A program made the position numbers and the translations under genes. DNA of 64,000 nucleotides, taken from NCBI RefSeq assembly GCF_004331285.1, contig NZ_SJOH01000003.1:1-64000 (forward strand), given 5' to 3'. A model generated the notes under the pieces. The model had not been told where the DNA came from, did no database searches, and worked only from the letters and a program-made list of their open reading frames with translations. The stretch comes from Acinetobacter sp. ANC 3781. GTDB taxonomy: Bacteria > Pseudomonadota > Gammaproteobacteria > Pseudomonadales > Moraxellaceae. Shown here piece after piece: positions 48,779-58,490 of the stretch; position 1 is the stretch's first letter; the number at the start of each line of letters is the position of its first letter.

Positions 48779-50119
48779 ATGAATCAGCCGCAAAATATAA
48801 ACCATCATACCGTCAATCTGAGTCCTCCCAGCTTACTTGCCTTAGGGTTCTTAAGTTTTATATTTGCAGGCACCCTATTACTTAAACTTCCCATTTCACA
48901 TCATGGGGAATTAAGCTGGCTCAATGCCCTGTTTACTTCCACCTCTGCCGTGACTATTACCGGACTTTCTGTAGTCAATGTCGGAGAGGCCTATACAACT
49001 TTTGGCCAAATCGTGATCATGCTTTTACTACAGGTTGGCGGCTTGGGCTTTATGACATTTGCCATCCTTGCCGCACTCAGCCTGTCTTCCAATATCCGGT
49101 TAAAACAGCAAGTCATGGCACAGGAAACGATTGGGCAAACCAGTTTGGCCAAAGTCTCCTTCACGATTAAAGGCGTATTTTTATATTCCTTATTTTTTGA
49201 AGCCGTCGGTACGGTTATTCTTACCATTGCCTGGATGCAGGAATATGATTTTCCACGTGCCTTTTTTTATGCGGCTTTTTATAGTGTTTCTGCGTTTAAT
49301 AATGGCGGTTTTTCGCTTTTTCCGAATAGTTTGATGAGTTTTGCAGACCATTACCTGATTACCTTTACCATTAGCATGCTTTATATTATTGGTGGAATTG
49401 GCTTTGTAGTACTCATGGATATTAAACGTGCCCATCGCTGGAAAAAATTAAGTACCAATAGCAAATTAATCCTCTCTACCATTGCAGGATTAAACTTGGC
49501 TGCCTTTATAGTGCTGTGGGCATTGGAAGCCAACAATCCGCTGACATTGTCCAGTATGAGCCTCGGCGATCAGGCCTTAAATGCCTGGTTCCATGCTACT
49601 GTTCCGCGCTCCTCGGGTTTTAATAGCCTAGATATGTCCAGTATGACCGATGCTTCTACTCTGGTAACCATCATATTGATGTTTATTGGGGGAGGTTCTT
49701 TAAGTACTGCAGGTGGCATTAAAGTCGGCACCTTTATTATTGTAGTTTTAAGTGTGATCACCTTCTTACGCCGTTCGGAAGAATTAAGGGTATTTAATCA
49801 TTCTGTTTCAAAAGTAACTTCATTTAAGGCTTTTGCAGTCTTGTCTATCACGGCAATTTTGATATTTTTAGGATTATTTACGCTTCTTATTTTGGAGCCG
49901 ACCAAAGATTTTCTGGATTTACTGTTCGAAGCGGTTTCAGCTGCCTGTACAGTCGGCTTATCGCGCGGTATCACCAGTGAACTGCAACCGGCAAGCTTGT
50001 TTGCCTTAATCTTACTCATGTTCGCGGGTCGTTTGGGACCACTGACGTTGGCTTACCTAATTGCTACCCCAAAGAAGAGTCGTTTAAAACATCCTCCAGC
50101 AGACATTCAAATTGGTTAA
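48779..50119 (+). CDS. ktrB: KtrB-type potassium uptake membrane subunit (TrkH family)
   Basis: The 446-residue membrane protein has four repeated M1-P-M2 units with selectivity-filter glycines: FTSTSAVTITGLSVV, YSVSAFNNGGFSLF, FHATVPRSSGFNSLD and FEAVSAACTVGLSRG. These repeats define the KtrB/TrkH family. Translation is coupled to ktrA. The pair forms a sodium- or ATP-modulated K+ uptake system. A terminator follows. Confidence 0.95.
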   Translation: MNQPQNINHHTVNLSPPSLLALGFLSFIFAGTLLLKLPISHHGELSWLNALFTSTSAVTITGLSVVNVGEAYTTFGQIVIMLLLQVGGLGFMTFAILAALSLSSNIRLKQQVMAQETIGQTSLAKVSFTIKGVFLYSLFFEAVGTVILTIAWMQEYDFPRAFFYAAFYSVSAFNNGGFSLFPNSLMSFADHYLITFTISMLYIIGGIGFVVLMDIKRAHRWKKLSTNSKLILSTIAGLNLAAFIVLWALEANNPLTLSSMSLGDQALNAWFHATVPRSSGFNSLDMSSMTDASTLVTIILMFIGGGSLSTAGGIKVGTFIIVVLSVITFLRRSEELRVFNHSVSKVTSFKAFAVLSITAILIFLGLFTLLILEPTKDFLDLLFEAVSAACTVGLSRGITSELQPASLFALILLMFAGRLGPLTLAYLIATPKKSRLKHPPADIQIG

Positions 50120-50137
50120 CTGCTATTAATTTTCGAT

Positions 50138-50167
50138 AAAAAAACCACTCAATTGAGTGGTTTTTTT
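50138..50167 (+). terminator. Bidirectional terminator between ktrB and pldA
   Basis: AAAAAACCACTC / GAGTGGTTTTTT with an AATT loop between two convergent genes. Confidence 0.9.
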
Positions 50168-50185
50168 ATGATGCATTGATAAATT

Positions 50186-51340
50186 TTAATACCAATTCAT
50201 TAAAGACACACCTAAACCGACATAAGTCGCGCGATGGTTATAATCAATCAGGCTTTCACCATAGCCGTCAAACAACTGGAAATGACCACGCAACTTACCA
50301 CTGATCGGGAACGCCCAATCAAACTGCGCCGCTCCATGTGCATCATCGCCACCTTTCAGCGAGTGACGCAGCATCAGTGAAAAATCATGATCATTCCAGC
50401 GATAGAATGCGGTTAAATCACCACGACCCATATAGTTTTTAATATCAGGATTGTTATCATCATTGGCATTTTCTTCAATGCGATACCAAGGACGCACCAT
50501 GAGTGCAAAGTTGTCGCGCTCAAAACCAAGATTCAGCATCACACGGTTCCAACTACGAGATAAAGGATCTGCACGGCCATTCGATTGATGGTTAAAAGTC
50601 AGACCGAGTAAGCGTGCATTTAAACCCAATATTTCATAATTAGTACGAAAAATCAGACTGGCTTCAGGTTCATAGTTGGTTTCACGGAAAGGACGTGAGG
50701 TATCGGCATTATAGACTTGCCAACGAGATGACTGAGTATAACCAAACCAGATGTCACCATTATCACCAAACAGGTTTTCGACCGCTTTGGTTTTTAACGA
50801 CAACTGGAATTTCGCTTCCATCGATTTTAAATTTTGGTCATCACCTACCTGTACCGTATTATTTTCATTGGGACTGGAAGGACGTTCATTTTTGTCAGAA
50901 GTCCAAAATCCCGGCATCAGATATACTGGTTGATGCGCACGAATGTTCCAGGTTCCAAGTTTACTGTCTGGAGATAATTCCCAACGCTTATCCAGTAAAG
51001 ATCGATTGGGGTCAATTTTTGGACCTTCAACAGAAAATACGCTACTTACGCCCTGACTGATTTTTTCTTTAATCGTTTCAGGTTCAGTCGGTTTGGGTGC
51101 CAGTTCAATTGCCGCTTGACGCTCAGAAAGCAGTGGGGTTTTTTCTGCCTCAGGTATCTTAAACAGGGTATCGTAACAAGCCAACCGATCTGCATTGGAT
51201 TCCAAAGCTACACAGGCTTCAGGACTGGCCGGTGTAATTAAAGATCCTGGATTTACCGCATTTACATTCGTCACATACAATGAACTGAGCATAAGCATGC
51301 TCAGTTGCAAAGTAGTGCGTTCAAGTTTTTTGAACGCCAT
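50186..51340 (-). CDS. pldA: Outer membrane phospholipase A
   Basis: This calcium-dependent outer membrane phospholipase (OMPLA family) cleaves misplaced phospholipids in the outer leaflet. The 384-residue protein has a signal peptide (about 1-29) and an extra N-terminal Cys-containing stretch (EACVALESNADRLACYDTLF). The 12-strand barrel carries the catalytic NHQSNGRADPLSRSWNRV motif (His-Ser-Asn). It ends in an aromatic strand (GVSLMNWY). Length is above the E. coli enzyme (289) because of the N-terminal region. Confidence 0.93.
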   Translation of the reverse strand: MAFKKLERTTLQLSMLMLSSLYVTNVNAVNPGSLITPASPEACVALESNADRLACYDTLFKIPEAEKTPLLSERQAAIELAPKPTEPETIKEKISQGVSSVFSVEGPKIDPNRSLLDKRWELSPDSKLGTWNIRAHQPVYLMPGFWTSDKNERPSSPNENNTVQVGDDQNLKSMEAKFQLSLKTKAVENLFGDNGDIWFGYTQSSRWQVYNADTSRPFRETNYEPEASLIFRTNYEILGLNARLLGLTFNHQSNGRADPLSRSWNRVMLNLGFERDNFALMVRPWYRIEENANDDNNPDIKNYMGRGDLTAFYRWNDHDFSLMLRHSLKGGDDAHGAAQFDWAFPISGKLRGHFQLFDGYGESLIDYNHRATYVGLGVSLMNWY

Positions 51341-51364
51341 AGGGTGTTACCTCAGATTATTCTT

Positions 51365-54304
51365 TTAGTTTACTTGTTTGATCTCAAAACCAAGTTCAAG
51401 CAACGTGTCACGCTTAGCCACTGGTGCGACCACTGCTCTTACGGGTTTTTGCTGAACCAGATATTGTTCTGCAACGCGTTTTAAATCATCCAAAGTCACT
51501 GCAAGTAAACGTGCACGTAACTGCTTACGAACTGCCGGCGTACGTGCATGCAATAAAGCATAACAAGCACTAATGGCTTCACCCGCAGGAGAACCCGGTT
51601 TGTCCATGCTCGCAACTAATCCTAAAATTGCTTCTTCAAGTTGATGCGGTAAATGCCCGGTATTCACCAACCAGTCAATACTTGCTTCAAAATCTTTAAA
51701 CGTTTCTGCCAAACGTGGATCACGATAGCTATAGAAACGGAACGAGCAGGCATTACCATCATAGCTGGCACCACCACCGTAAGCGCCACCTTTTTCACGA
51801 ATTGCACTATGCAAGAAGCCATTACGCAAATATGCAGCCAACACCATTAAAGGTGCCGCATCCGGATGAGATACCTCTACAGCAGGATAAGCTGAAGCAC
51901 AGAATTGAACATTGGCCTGAATTAACCATGCTTCGTCTTTATTGCTATTTTCCGTGAAAACTGTCGTTAATTCTAGCGGCGTTTGATCGATGGCCAACTT
52001 GTCCCAAACGTCCTGAATTTCTTCAATCAAACGATCTGATTGATGTTCTTCGCACACCAGCAAGAATTGCTTCGGTGCTTGTAAAAGTACACGATGAATG
52101 GCTTTCAATTCAGCAATTAAAGCATCATAGGCAGCTTCGTCATTTTCAATTTTAGTCACCAGCTCAGTTAACCAGTTTAGCGCACCCAAACCGGTATTTT
52201 GATAGTCACGTTGGGCCAAGGCGCTACAATTACGTGATGCAATTTGCATGGCATAACTATGACCAGAACCTGAAATGCGTGATTGCCAACGTGTTTTACG
52301 TTGCTGCAACAATTCAATAATGCGGTCTTTTTCATCAAAACGCAGTTGTTCAAATGCCAATTTTAATATACGAATCGCTTCAAAATTATTCACCAACGAC
52401 TTAGTCGTTAGTGTTAACCATGCGCTGATTTTATTTTTATCATCGAATTTCGAACGTAAAGATGCGCCCATCCCTACACCACCGCTGACTGCTGTTTGTA
52501 GTTGCTGAAGCTCAAGATAATCGTATTCGCCGGCACCAACTTCGCCCAACAAAACAGCCAGCAAGTTGAAATATGGTGACTGTACCACCGCATCCGGAAT
52601 TTTCACCAGCACCTGTTGATAATAGATACCATTGGTACCTGCATGGTACAGATTCAAAGGTGTATCGTGATTATTACTGATAATTTCACGCAATTGACCT
52701 TGTACAATATGCAGATCAGCAGGCACATCTTCCAGTCCAACTTTTGGCAACAAGTTCATATCATCTGGAGTATCCTGGCGAACTTTTAACGCTTCGGTTT
52801 GCTTGATGATTTCAGCTTTTTGCTCATCCGTAAGTTTGGCACCAATTTCAGCTAAACGTGCTTTCTCTGCTTCTGCTTCTTTCGCAGATTTAGTTGCATC
52901 CGGTACTAAAGTCATTTGCACACGATGGGTATTATCCAGTAAATGCTCTTTAATCAGATTCGACAACCACATTGGATCTTTGAGCTCTTCTTTGACTTGC
53001 TCAATTGCAGTATCCACATCCCAAACATGAAGCGGGTCATTGTGATGAATCACACTGCCTAAACCGTTTAAAATCAGGCTTAGCCCATAGGGCATACCGT
53101 CACCATTGATCTCACGCTGATGCAATTCAATCTGATGCAAAATCGCATCGACCATTTCAGCATCGACAGGTTTAGAGGCAACTTCTTCCAAAATTTTAAA
53201 TACACCGTCTTTAAATTCTTGTGCATGTTCCGGGTTTGACCCTTGTACACCACAGAAGAAGGTCATTTCAAAGTTAGAATCATCCACACCCATAATTGGA
53301 CCGGTAGATTGTGCATAATCACAGGTTTCCAGATAATGACGTAATGGCGAAGCAGAATCTTCCAGCAAAATCCCTTCAACCAGACGCATACCCAAACGCA
53401 ACTTAATATCGCTTGCTTCAGGCAATAGCCATGAAATGATGTGATAGGTTTTATCTTTTAAGTCTTCAGCATCTAGTGCATAAGTTTCTGTCACTTCAAC
53501 CGGTGCAGTCAAACGTGTTTCAGGCGTTGAATGCAGCGTTTGACCTTTCTCAAATTTAGACAAAGCTAAGGTTTCGAATTGTTCTTGTAAATGATAGGCA
53601 GATTCATTACCAAAAGTCATAAACACCGCATTACTTGGATGATAATGTGACTTATAGAAATCAACCAACTCTGGGTAAGTTAAATCTGGAATATCTCTAG
53701 GATCACCACCTGAATTGTAATGATAGGTGGTTTTCGGGAATAAATGATGCGCCAGTTGATGATACAGCTGATCGGAAGGAGAACTCATCGCCCCTTTCAT
53801 CTCATTAAACACCACGCCTTTATAGACAGGTTCGCCATTTTCCAGTTCAATACGAATACCTTCTTGTGCAAAATCAAGTTCGTTTAAGTTTGCAGCAAAA
53901 GCAGCATCTAAATAGACTTCCAACAAGTTTTGAAAGTCTTTTTTGTTTTGTGTTGCAAATGGATAGGCCGTCCAGTCTGCTGAGGTAAAAGCATTCATAA
54001 AGGTGTTGAGTGAACGACGAATCATCAGGAAGAATGGGTCACGAACAGGGAATTTTTCAGAACCACATAATGCGGTATGTTCTAAAATGTGCGCCTCACC
54101 CTTTGAATCCATGGGTTGAGTACGGAAGGCCACCAAAAAGACATTCTCATCAAGTTCGCTTGCAAGGTGATAATGCGTTGCACCGGTTACTTTATGTTTA
54201 TATTCAGACACAAAAACGTCTAAGGCCTCAACATGGTGTTGACGTATCAACTGAAACGCAGGATGAACAGTTTGAGTAATGGTTTCAGTGACATCTACAG
54301 TCAT
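51365..54304 (-). CDS. M16C (presequence protease-type) zinc peptidase
   Basis: The 979-residue protein is a single-chain M16C peptidase like human PreP and bacterial homologues. It has the zinc motif HILEHTALCGS, a GVVFNEMKGAMSSP segment, an M16C-associated middle domain, and a C-terminal half without the motif. Such enzymes degrade free peptides in a closed chamber. There is no signal peptide, so it is probably cytoplasmic. The ATG at 54304 with an AGGAGATCAC site was chosen. It is the third M16 protein in this window. Confidence 0.95.
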   Translation of the reverse strand: MTVDVTETITQTVHPAFQLIRQHHVEALDVFVSEYKHKVTGATHYHLASELDENVFLVAFRTQPMDSKGEAHILEHTALCGSEKFPVRDPFFLMIRRSLNTFMNAFTSADWTAYPFATQNKKDFQNLLEVYLDAAFAANLNELDFAQEGIRIELENGEPVYKGVVFNEMKGAMSSPSDQLYHQLAHHLFPKTTYHYNSGGDPRDIPDLTYPELVDFYKSHYHPSNAVFMTFGNESAYHLQEQFETLALSKFEKGQTLHSTPETRLTAPVEVTETYALDAEDLKDKTYHIISWLLPEASDIKLRLGMRLVEGILLEDSASPLRHYLETCDYAQSTGPIMGVDDSNFEMTFFCGVQGSNPEHAQEFKDGVFKILEEVASKPVDAEMVDAILHQIELHQREINGDGMPYGLSLILNGLGSVIHHNDPLHVWDVDTAIEQVKEELKDPMWLSNLIKEHLLDNTHRVQMTLVPDATKSAKEAEAEKARLAEIGAKLTDEQKAEIIKQTEALKVRQDTPDDMNLLPKVGLEDVPADLHIVQGQLREIISNNHDTPLNLYHAGTNGIYYQQVLVKIPDAVVQSPYFNLLAVLLGEVGAGEYDYLELQQLQTAVSGGVGMGASLRSKFDDKNKISAWLTLTTKSLVNNFEAIRILKLAFEQLRFDEKDRIIELLQQRKTRWQSRISGSGHSYAMQIASRNCSALAQRDYQNTGLGALNWLTELVTKIENDEAAYDALIAELKAIHRVLLQAPKQFLLVCEEHQSDRLIEEIQDVWDKLAIDQTPLELTTVFTENSNKDEAWLIQANVQFCASAYPAVEVSHPDAAPLMVLAAYLRNGFLHSAIREKGGAYGGGASYDGNACSFRFYSYRDPRLAETFKDFEASIDWLVNTGHLPHQLEEAILGLVASMDKPGSPAGEAISACYALLHARTPAVRKQLRARLLAVTLDDLKRVAEQYLVQQKPVRAVVAPVAKRDTLLELGFEIKQVN

Positions 54305-54456
54305 GTGATCTCCTAATGTATACATATTTATCAGATATTATGATTATACCTGAATCTTGAACTATATGGATTCGTACAGTTACGAATTTCCTAGCATTTC
54401 AGTCTAGTTTCAACCTTGTTCCTTTTTAAGCAGAATCAACACTATTTTCAAGCAAA

Positions 54457-54480
54457 AAAATAGCAACCGATTGCTATTTT
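54457..54480 (-). terminator. Terminator after decayed membrane-protein gene
   Basis: A perfect 10-base stem AAAATAGCAA / TTGCTATTTT with a CCGA loop lies just past the remnant at 54513-54878 and upstream of the M16C gene. Confidence 0.75.
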
Positions 54481-54512
54481 CCAAATCAAATCCAAAAACA
54501 TTTTTATTCCTC

Positions 54513-54878
54513 TTAAACAGGTTCTGAATTGACTTTATTGTTCAGATAAATACTTAATAAAATCGCCGTAAATATCATGGCAAAAGCGAATTAAGTCCGA
54601 CTATCCGAAGCGATCGGTTTATCTAGAAAATTACCCATCCCTGTACCCACGGTTGTACTGGCAATAATCGCAGACTAGTATAAATGCGGTTGGTAAAGAT
54701 GGAAAAATGAAGCTCCCGACATAAATATCCTAAAATGAGCAATATAGAAAGTACATCCCCCCTAGTTTCACCAAAAGTTATAATAAGAACTTTAGTGATC
54801 CAGAAAAGTGCCGTGATTTGAAAAAATTTAGAAATTTGAGCTTTAATATTTTGTTGTTGATTCAGCAGTCTGATTCAT
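54513..54878 (-). pseudogene. Decayed membrane-protein gene (COG4705-like)
   Basis: Minus-strand pieces can be read in more than one frame: ALFWITKVLIITFGETRGD near the 5' end, then, after at least one frameshift, ASTTVGTGMGNFLDKPIASD, a TAA in place of a codon, and FAFAMIFTAILLSIYLNNK. These match the repeated helix pattern of the COG4705 membrane-anchored family (FWxxKVLxTTxGE, ASTTVGTxMxDFLDRxLGxG). With an early stop, a frameshift and loss of about one third of a normal length, it is a dead gene. This accounts for most of the 700-base gap here; the rest (about 54880-55061) is AT-rich with nothing recognised. Confidence 0.7.
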
Positions 54879-55061
54879 TAAAGATCTTTGCTGATATTTT
54901 CAAGCGATGTACTTAATTCAACATTAAGATATAGAGCATTTTTTTATTTTATAGCATTTACCGAAGCAATTAAAAACTCATCCTTGAAATTTAAAAGTGA
55001 TTGTAATCATAATGCTGATAAGCAAACTTACACTTCTCAGCATCATAACCATGTGATAAAA

Positions 55062-55511
55062 CTAGAGCAGATATTTGAAATAGCTATAATTCGGATGATT
55101 TTCAACAAAAACATAATTTTGTTTCTGATAAAAATTTGCTGCAGATTTTGTGTCTATACTTAGACAAAGTGCAGAAAAATTTGCACGGGCATTTTTTTCT
55201 AAATGCTGTAAAAGCTGTTTGCCTACGCCATGTTTACGATATTTTGGTAACACATAAAAACGACGCACCCGACCAATACGCGCATCAATTTCATTTTCAT
55301 TCCATTGCTGGTTTAAACCGCCACAGGCAATCAGTTTCTCATCATCATAAACAAAAAGAAGAAATTCCCCTGGTTGATCAAACCTGTTTTTTCCACTTTC
55401 ATATTCTTCAATCAGTTGATCAACCAATTTAAATCCTTCTTTATGAGCTTGCTTGGCTAATTCCGTGATTTGTGCAGGTAACTGTTCAGCTTTAGCAATC
55501 GTGATATTCAT
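55062..55511 (-). CDS. GNAT family N-acetyltransferase
   Basis: The 149-residue protein has the GNAT acetyl-CoA site: RRFYVLPKYRKHGVGKQLLQHLEKNA (motif A, RxxGxG/A as RKHGVG, about 92-98) and a C-terminal FYQKQNYVFVE motif B. The substrate is unknown. It lies divergent from the kinase gene starting at 55649. Confidence 0.9.
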   Translation of the reverse strand: MNITIAKAEQLPAQITELAKQAHKEGFKLVDQLIEEYESGKNRFDQPGEFLLFVYDDEKLIACGGLNQQWNENEIDARIGRVRRFYVLPKYRKHGVGKQLLQHLEKNARANFSALCLSIDTKSAANFYQKQNYVFVENHPNYSYFKYLL

Positions 55512-55648
55512 CTAATCTTCCTAATTCTTGCCTATTGTGTATTTTGTACGAATAAATCAGCCATATATTGAATTTTATTCATCAATCTACAGCAATCATG
55601 AGCATTGGTGTAAACTTAGTGCTTTAATTTGAAATGTGAATGAAAGAC

Positions 55649-56653
55649 ATGACAACTGTTGATCTTTTTGCAATTGGTAATGCATTAATCGACCAAGAAT
55701 TTAAAGTCTCTGACGATTTCCTTATTCAACAAAATTTGCAAAAAGGCACTATGCAGTTGACTGATGGTGAAACACAAGCAAATTTATATAATAATTTAAA
55801 AGAAACGCAAGTATATAAAGGGCAAGCATCAGGCGGATCTGCTGCAAATACCACCGTTGCGTTTAGTGCTTTAGGAAGTAAAGCATTTTATGGATGCCGT
55901 GTCGGCAATGATGAACTCGGTCGAACTTACTTAAAAGGTTTAAATGAAGCAGGTATTCAAACCACTGAAAAGTCAGTGAGTGAAGGTGTGACAGGTACTT
56001 GCATGGTTCTTGTCAGCCCGGACTCGGAACGTACCATGCACACTTTTTTAGGTATTACTGCAGAACTGAGCGCAGAACAAATCAATTTTAAACCCTTAAA
56101 AACTGCAAAATGGCTATATATTGAAGGTTATTTGTCCACCAGTGATACTGCACGCCAAGCGGTTAAACACGCACGTGAAATTGCAAAAGCACATGGGGTA
56201 AAAATTGCCCTTACACTTTCTGACCCAGCCATGGTGCAATATGCACGTCAAGGTTTGGATGAATTGATTGATGATGGCGTAGATTTATTGCTTTGCAATT
56301 ATCATGAAGCCTTAATGTATACAGAAACTGATTCTATTGAAGCTGCATTGGCTAAACTACAGCAAAAGAGCAAATACACTGTCATTACATTATCTGCAGA
56401 AGGTGCTTTAATTTCTGATTCAGAGCAAACTCTTAAAGTTCCAGGTCGTGCGGTTACAGCGGTTGATGCCAATGGTGCCGGGGATGCCTTTGCAGGTGCT
56501 TTCCTTTATGCATTAAATGCAGGTTTAAGCCTTAAAGTTGCTGCTGAATTGGCAATCCTGATTTCAAGTGAAGTCGTTTCACAATTTGGGCCACGCCTAA
56601 GTGTAGAAAATTACAAAGAATTATTAAACAACTTCCAAAAGGAATGTGCATAA
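55649..56653 (+). CDS. PfkB family carbohydrate/adenosine kinase
   Basis: The 334-residue ribokinase-family enzyme begins TVDLFAIGNALIDQEFKV and has GGSAANTTVAFSALG (about 60-74) and the anion-hole/catalytic-base motif VDANGAGDAFAGAF (about 275-288). Best match by pattern is the adenosine-kinase-like group; sugar kinases cannot be excluded. A second Met at 55640 exists three codons upstream. It overlaps the Rieske gene by one base, so the two are co-translated. Confidence 0.9.
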   Translation: MTTVDLFAIGNALIDQEFKVSDDFLIQQNLQKGTMQLTDGETQANLYNNLKETQVYKGQASGGSAANTTVAFSALGSKAFYGCRVGNDELGRTYLKGLNEAGIQTTEKSVSEGVTGTCMVLVSPDSERTMHTFLGITAELSAEQINFKPLKTAKWLYIEGYLSTSDTARQAVKHAREIAKAHGVKIALTLSDPAMVQYARQGLDELIDDGVDLLLCNYHEALMYTETDSIEAALAKLQQKSKYTVITLSAEGALISDSEQTLKVPGRAVTAVDANGAGDAFAGAFLYALNAGLSLKVAAELAILISSEVVSQFGPRLSVENYKELLNNFQKECA

Positions 56654-56979
56654 TGATTAAAATTGCGATGACGGAAGAAATTCCTGAACGTGAAGCGAGA
56701 TCTTATGAAACGCCAAATGGTGATACCATTTTCATTACACAGCGTGATGGGTCATTTTATGCTTATCAGAATCTCTGCCCGCACTTACAGGTCGAACTGG
56801 AGTTTTTAGAAAACCAGTTCTTAGACCGCGATCAGGAATTGATTGAATGTTCTACACATGGAGCACTGTTTCTGGTTGAAACGGGTGAGTGTATTTCTGG
56901 ACCTTGCCAGGGACAATCACTTGAAAAAGTAGCAATCAATGTGCATTCTGACGGTGGAATTTACCTGAACGAAGAATAA
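56653..56979 (+). CDS. Rieske 2Fe-2S domain protein
   Basis: The 108-residue protein is a free-standing Rieske ferredoxin. Cluster ligands are in CPHLQVELEF (Cys-x-His) and, after about 20 residues, CSTHGALF (Cys-x-x-His). It resembles NirD/ferredoxin components of oxygenases, but no oxygenase is nearby. It is translationally coupled to the PfkB kinase gene upstream. As an Fe-S protein it could be linked to the IscR network. Confidence 0.9.
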   Translation: MIKIAMTEEIPEREARSYETPNGDTIFITQRDGSFYAYQNLCPHLQVELEFLENQFLDRDQELIECSTHGALFLVETGECISGPCQGQSLEKVAINVHSDGGIYLNEE

Positions 56980-57009
56980 ATATAGAGTACAGCCCATTGG
57001 AATCTTGCC

Positions 57010-57627
57010 ATGCTTGAGTTTTTACAGAACCATGACTTAATCCCGTTTCATTTAAGTTTATTTGCTTTAGTTTTACTCAGCATGGCAGAAACCATTGGCT
57101 ATTATTTTAATATTCGTCCTACTCAATATCTAAAGAAACTGTCTCCAAAGAAGCTCTCTGAATCTCCCTTACTGAATGTGAATTTCTCCAAAACACTAAT
57201 AGTGGTGTTCTTACTGATGAACTTCAGTTTTTCAGGCTATTTTCTTCAACTTTGTGTGTATACCCAACAACAGGAATTTTTACCCGCTTTTTACTTAATC
57301 ATTCCTGCCCTCATCATTGCAATTTTCTTCACCGTGTTTATGATCCATTGTCTTGATCAAGTCATTAAGCCGACCTTTACCAGACAACAAGTCAGTTTGC
57401 TTGGGCGCCTGGCAACCATATCAAGTGGTAATGCCCGTCCTGGCTTTTCTGCACAAGCACGGGTTAGAGATAGCTTTGGTCAGCTGCATTATGTTCAAGT
57501 TGAGCCGGAATTTGGTGAACTCGAATTTCAGTCGCAGATTATTTTAATTCGACTAAAAAAGTCACACTATATTGCTAAAAAAATATCTAAGTCCAACTCG
57601 CTTTTTAGCATGGAAAATCACCATTAA
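57010..57627 (+). CDS. OB-fold membrane protein (YqiJ-like)
   Basis: The 205-residue protein has three membrane helices (about 14-33, 60-78, 90-115) and a C-terminal OB-fold region (about 126-195): GRLATISSGNARPGFSAQARVRD and GQLHYVQVEPE. This is the YqiJ/DUF1449 pattern, an NfeD-like partner of the flotillin YqiK in E. coli. No flotillin gene is next to it here. It follows the Rieske gene after 30 bases. Confidence 0.82.
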   Translation: MLEFLQNHDLIPFHLSLFALVLLSMAETIGYYFNIRPTQYLKKLSPKKLSESPLLNVNFSKTLIVVFLLMNFSFSGYFLQLCVYTQQQEFLPAFYLIIPALIIAIFFTVFMIHCLDQVIKPTFTRQQVSLLGRLATISSGNARPGFSAQARVRDSFGQLHYVQVEPEFGELEFQSQIILIRLKKSHYIAKKISKSNSLFSMENHH

Positions 57628-57664
57628 CATTCAGGTAGCAAGCCATAAAATTTAATTTTAGAAT

Positions 57665-57697
57665 ATAAAAAACCAGTTAAGTAAGCCACCTAACTGG
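57665..57697 (-). terminator. Terminator of the YidB-like gene
   Basis: On the minus strand the stem CCAGTTA / TAACTGG is followed by a TTTTTT run. Confidence 0.75.
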
Positions 57698-57714
57698 CCT
57701 TAAAGAGAAAAATA

Positions 57715-58383
57715 TTAACGTTTAAAAAAACCAGAAACCAAGTTCATCACTTGCTGAATATCATCATTGGCTTCCTGTTTATTGGTTTGCTCACCTTGAG
57801 GTGTCAAAGAATCAATAATTTGCGGTAAAACTTTTGAAATTGCACCATAAATATCCTGTTTTGGTACTTGTGCTTCCTGTGCTACTTGCTCTACCTCTTG
57901 ATCATCAAACAGTCTTTGAACCTGTTGCTGATCTACACTGGCATTTTCACCCGGGCCAGTTGAAACCCAGTCATCTACCTGCTTATTTAAGCCCAAACCT
58001 TTTAATTTATCCAGAGCGCCTTGTATTCCACCTTGCTTTTGAATCCATGCCAAAACCAACGGCAAAACTGCAATCAATAAAGTTTTTGTACCGCCCCCCC
58101 CTAAACCGCCAGTTTGCGGTCTTGGCTGGCTTTGTTGTGTACCGCCTAAATGTCCCAATACTGATCCTAAAATCCCGCCTAAACCACTTTGTTGATGTTG
58201 TTGGGATTGCTGGTTGGGTTGAGATTGCTGTTGGGTATTGTTAGCACTTATTTGCCCGAGCACGGAACCCAAAATCCCACCCAAACCACCCTGTTGCGAT
58301 TGGTTCTGTGATTGATTTTGCTGATTATTACCCAAAGCTTGTTTTGCCAATATTTCTACAATATTACTTAGGTTTGTCATCAT
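57715..58383 (-). CDS. YidB/DUF937 family protein with Gln-rich repeats
   Basis: The 222-residue protein has an N-terminal helix, then two long Gln/Asn linkers each followed by a copy of GLGGILGSVLG (about 32-42 and 68-78). A third Gly-rich block follows, then a hydrophobic stretch (about 100-115). A C-terminal YidB/DUF937 domain contains VDDWVSTGPGENASV and QRLFDDQEVEQVAQEAQV. Some annotators call such proteins YidB. The glycine-hydrophobic repeats may drive self-assembly. Two ATGs lie in tandem at the start. Confidence 0.82.
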   Translation of the reverse strand: MMTNLSNIVEILAKQALGNNQQNQSQNQSQQGGLGGILGSVLGQISANNTQQQSQPNQQSQQHQQSGLGGILGSVLGHLGGTQQSQPRPQTGGLGGGGTKTLLIAVLPLVLAWIQKQGGIQGALDKLKGLGLNKQVDDWVSTGPGENASVDQQQVQRLFDDQEVEQVAQEAQVPKQDIYGAISKVLPQIIDSLTPQGEQTNKQEANDDIQQVMNLVSGFFKR

Positions 58384-58490
58384 ATTATCCTTATAGAAGC
58401 TCTATAAAAGCATACGATGCTTTCAAAAGCAGCAATGAAGGCAAATTGTTAAGTTTTGCAAGATTTAGCAAAGATATAAACAACTCGGTC

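Noticed and set aside
54888-55163. 91-residue plus-strand frame next to the GNAT gene
   Set aside because: AT-rich, composition is not protein-like, and it runs into the antisense of the acetyltransferase gene.
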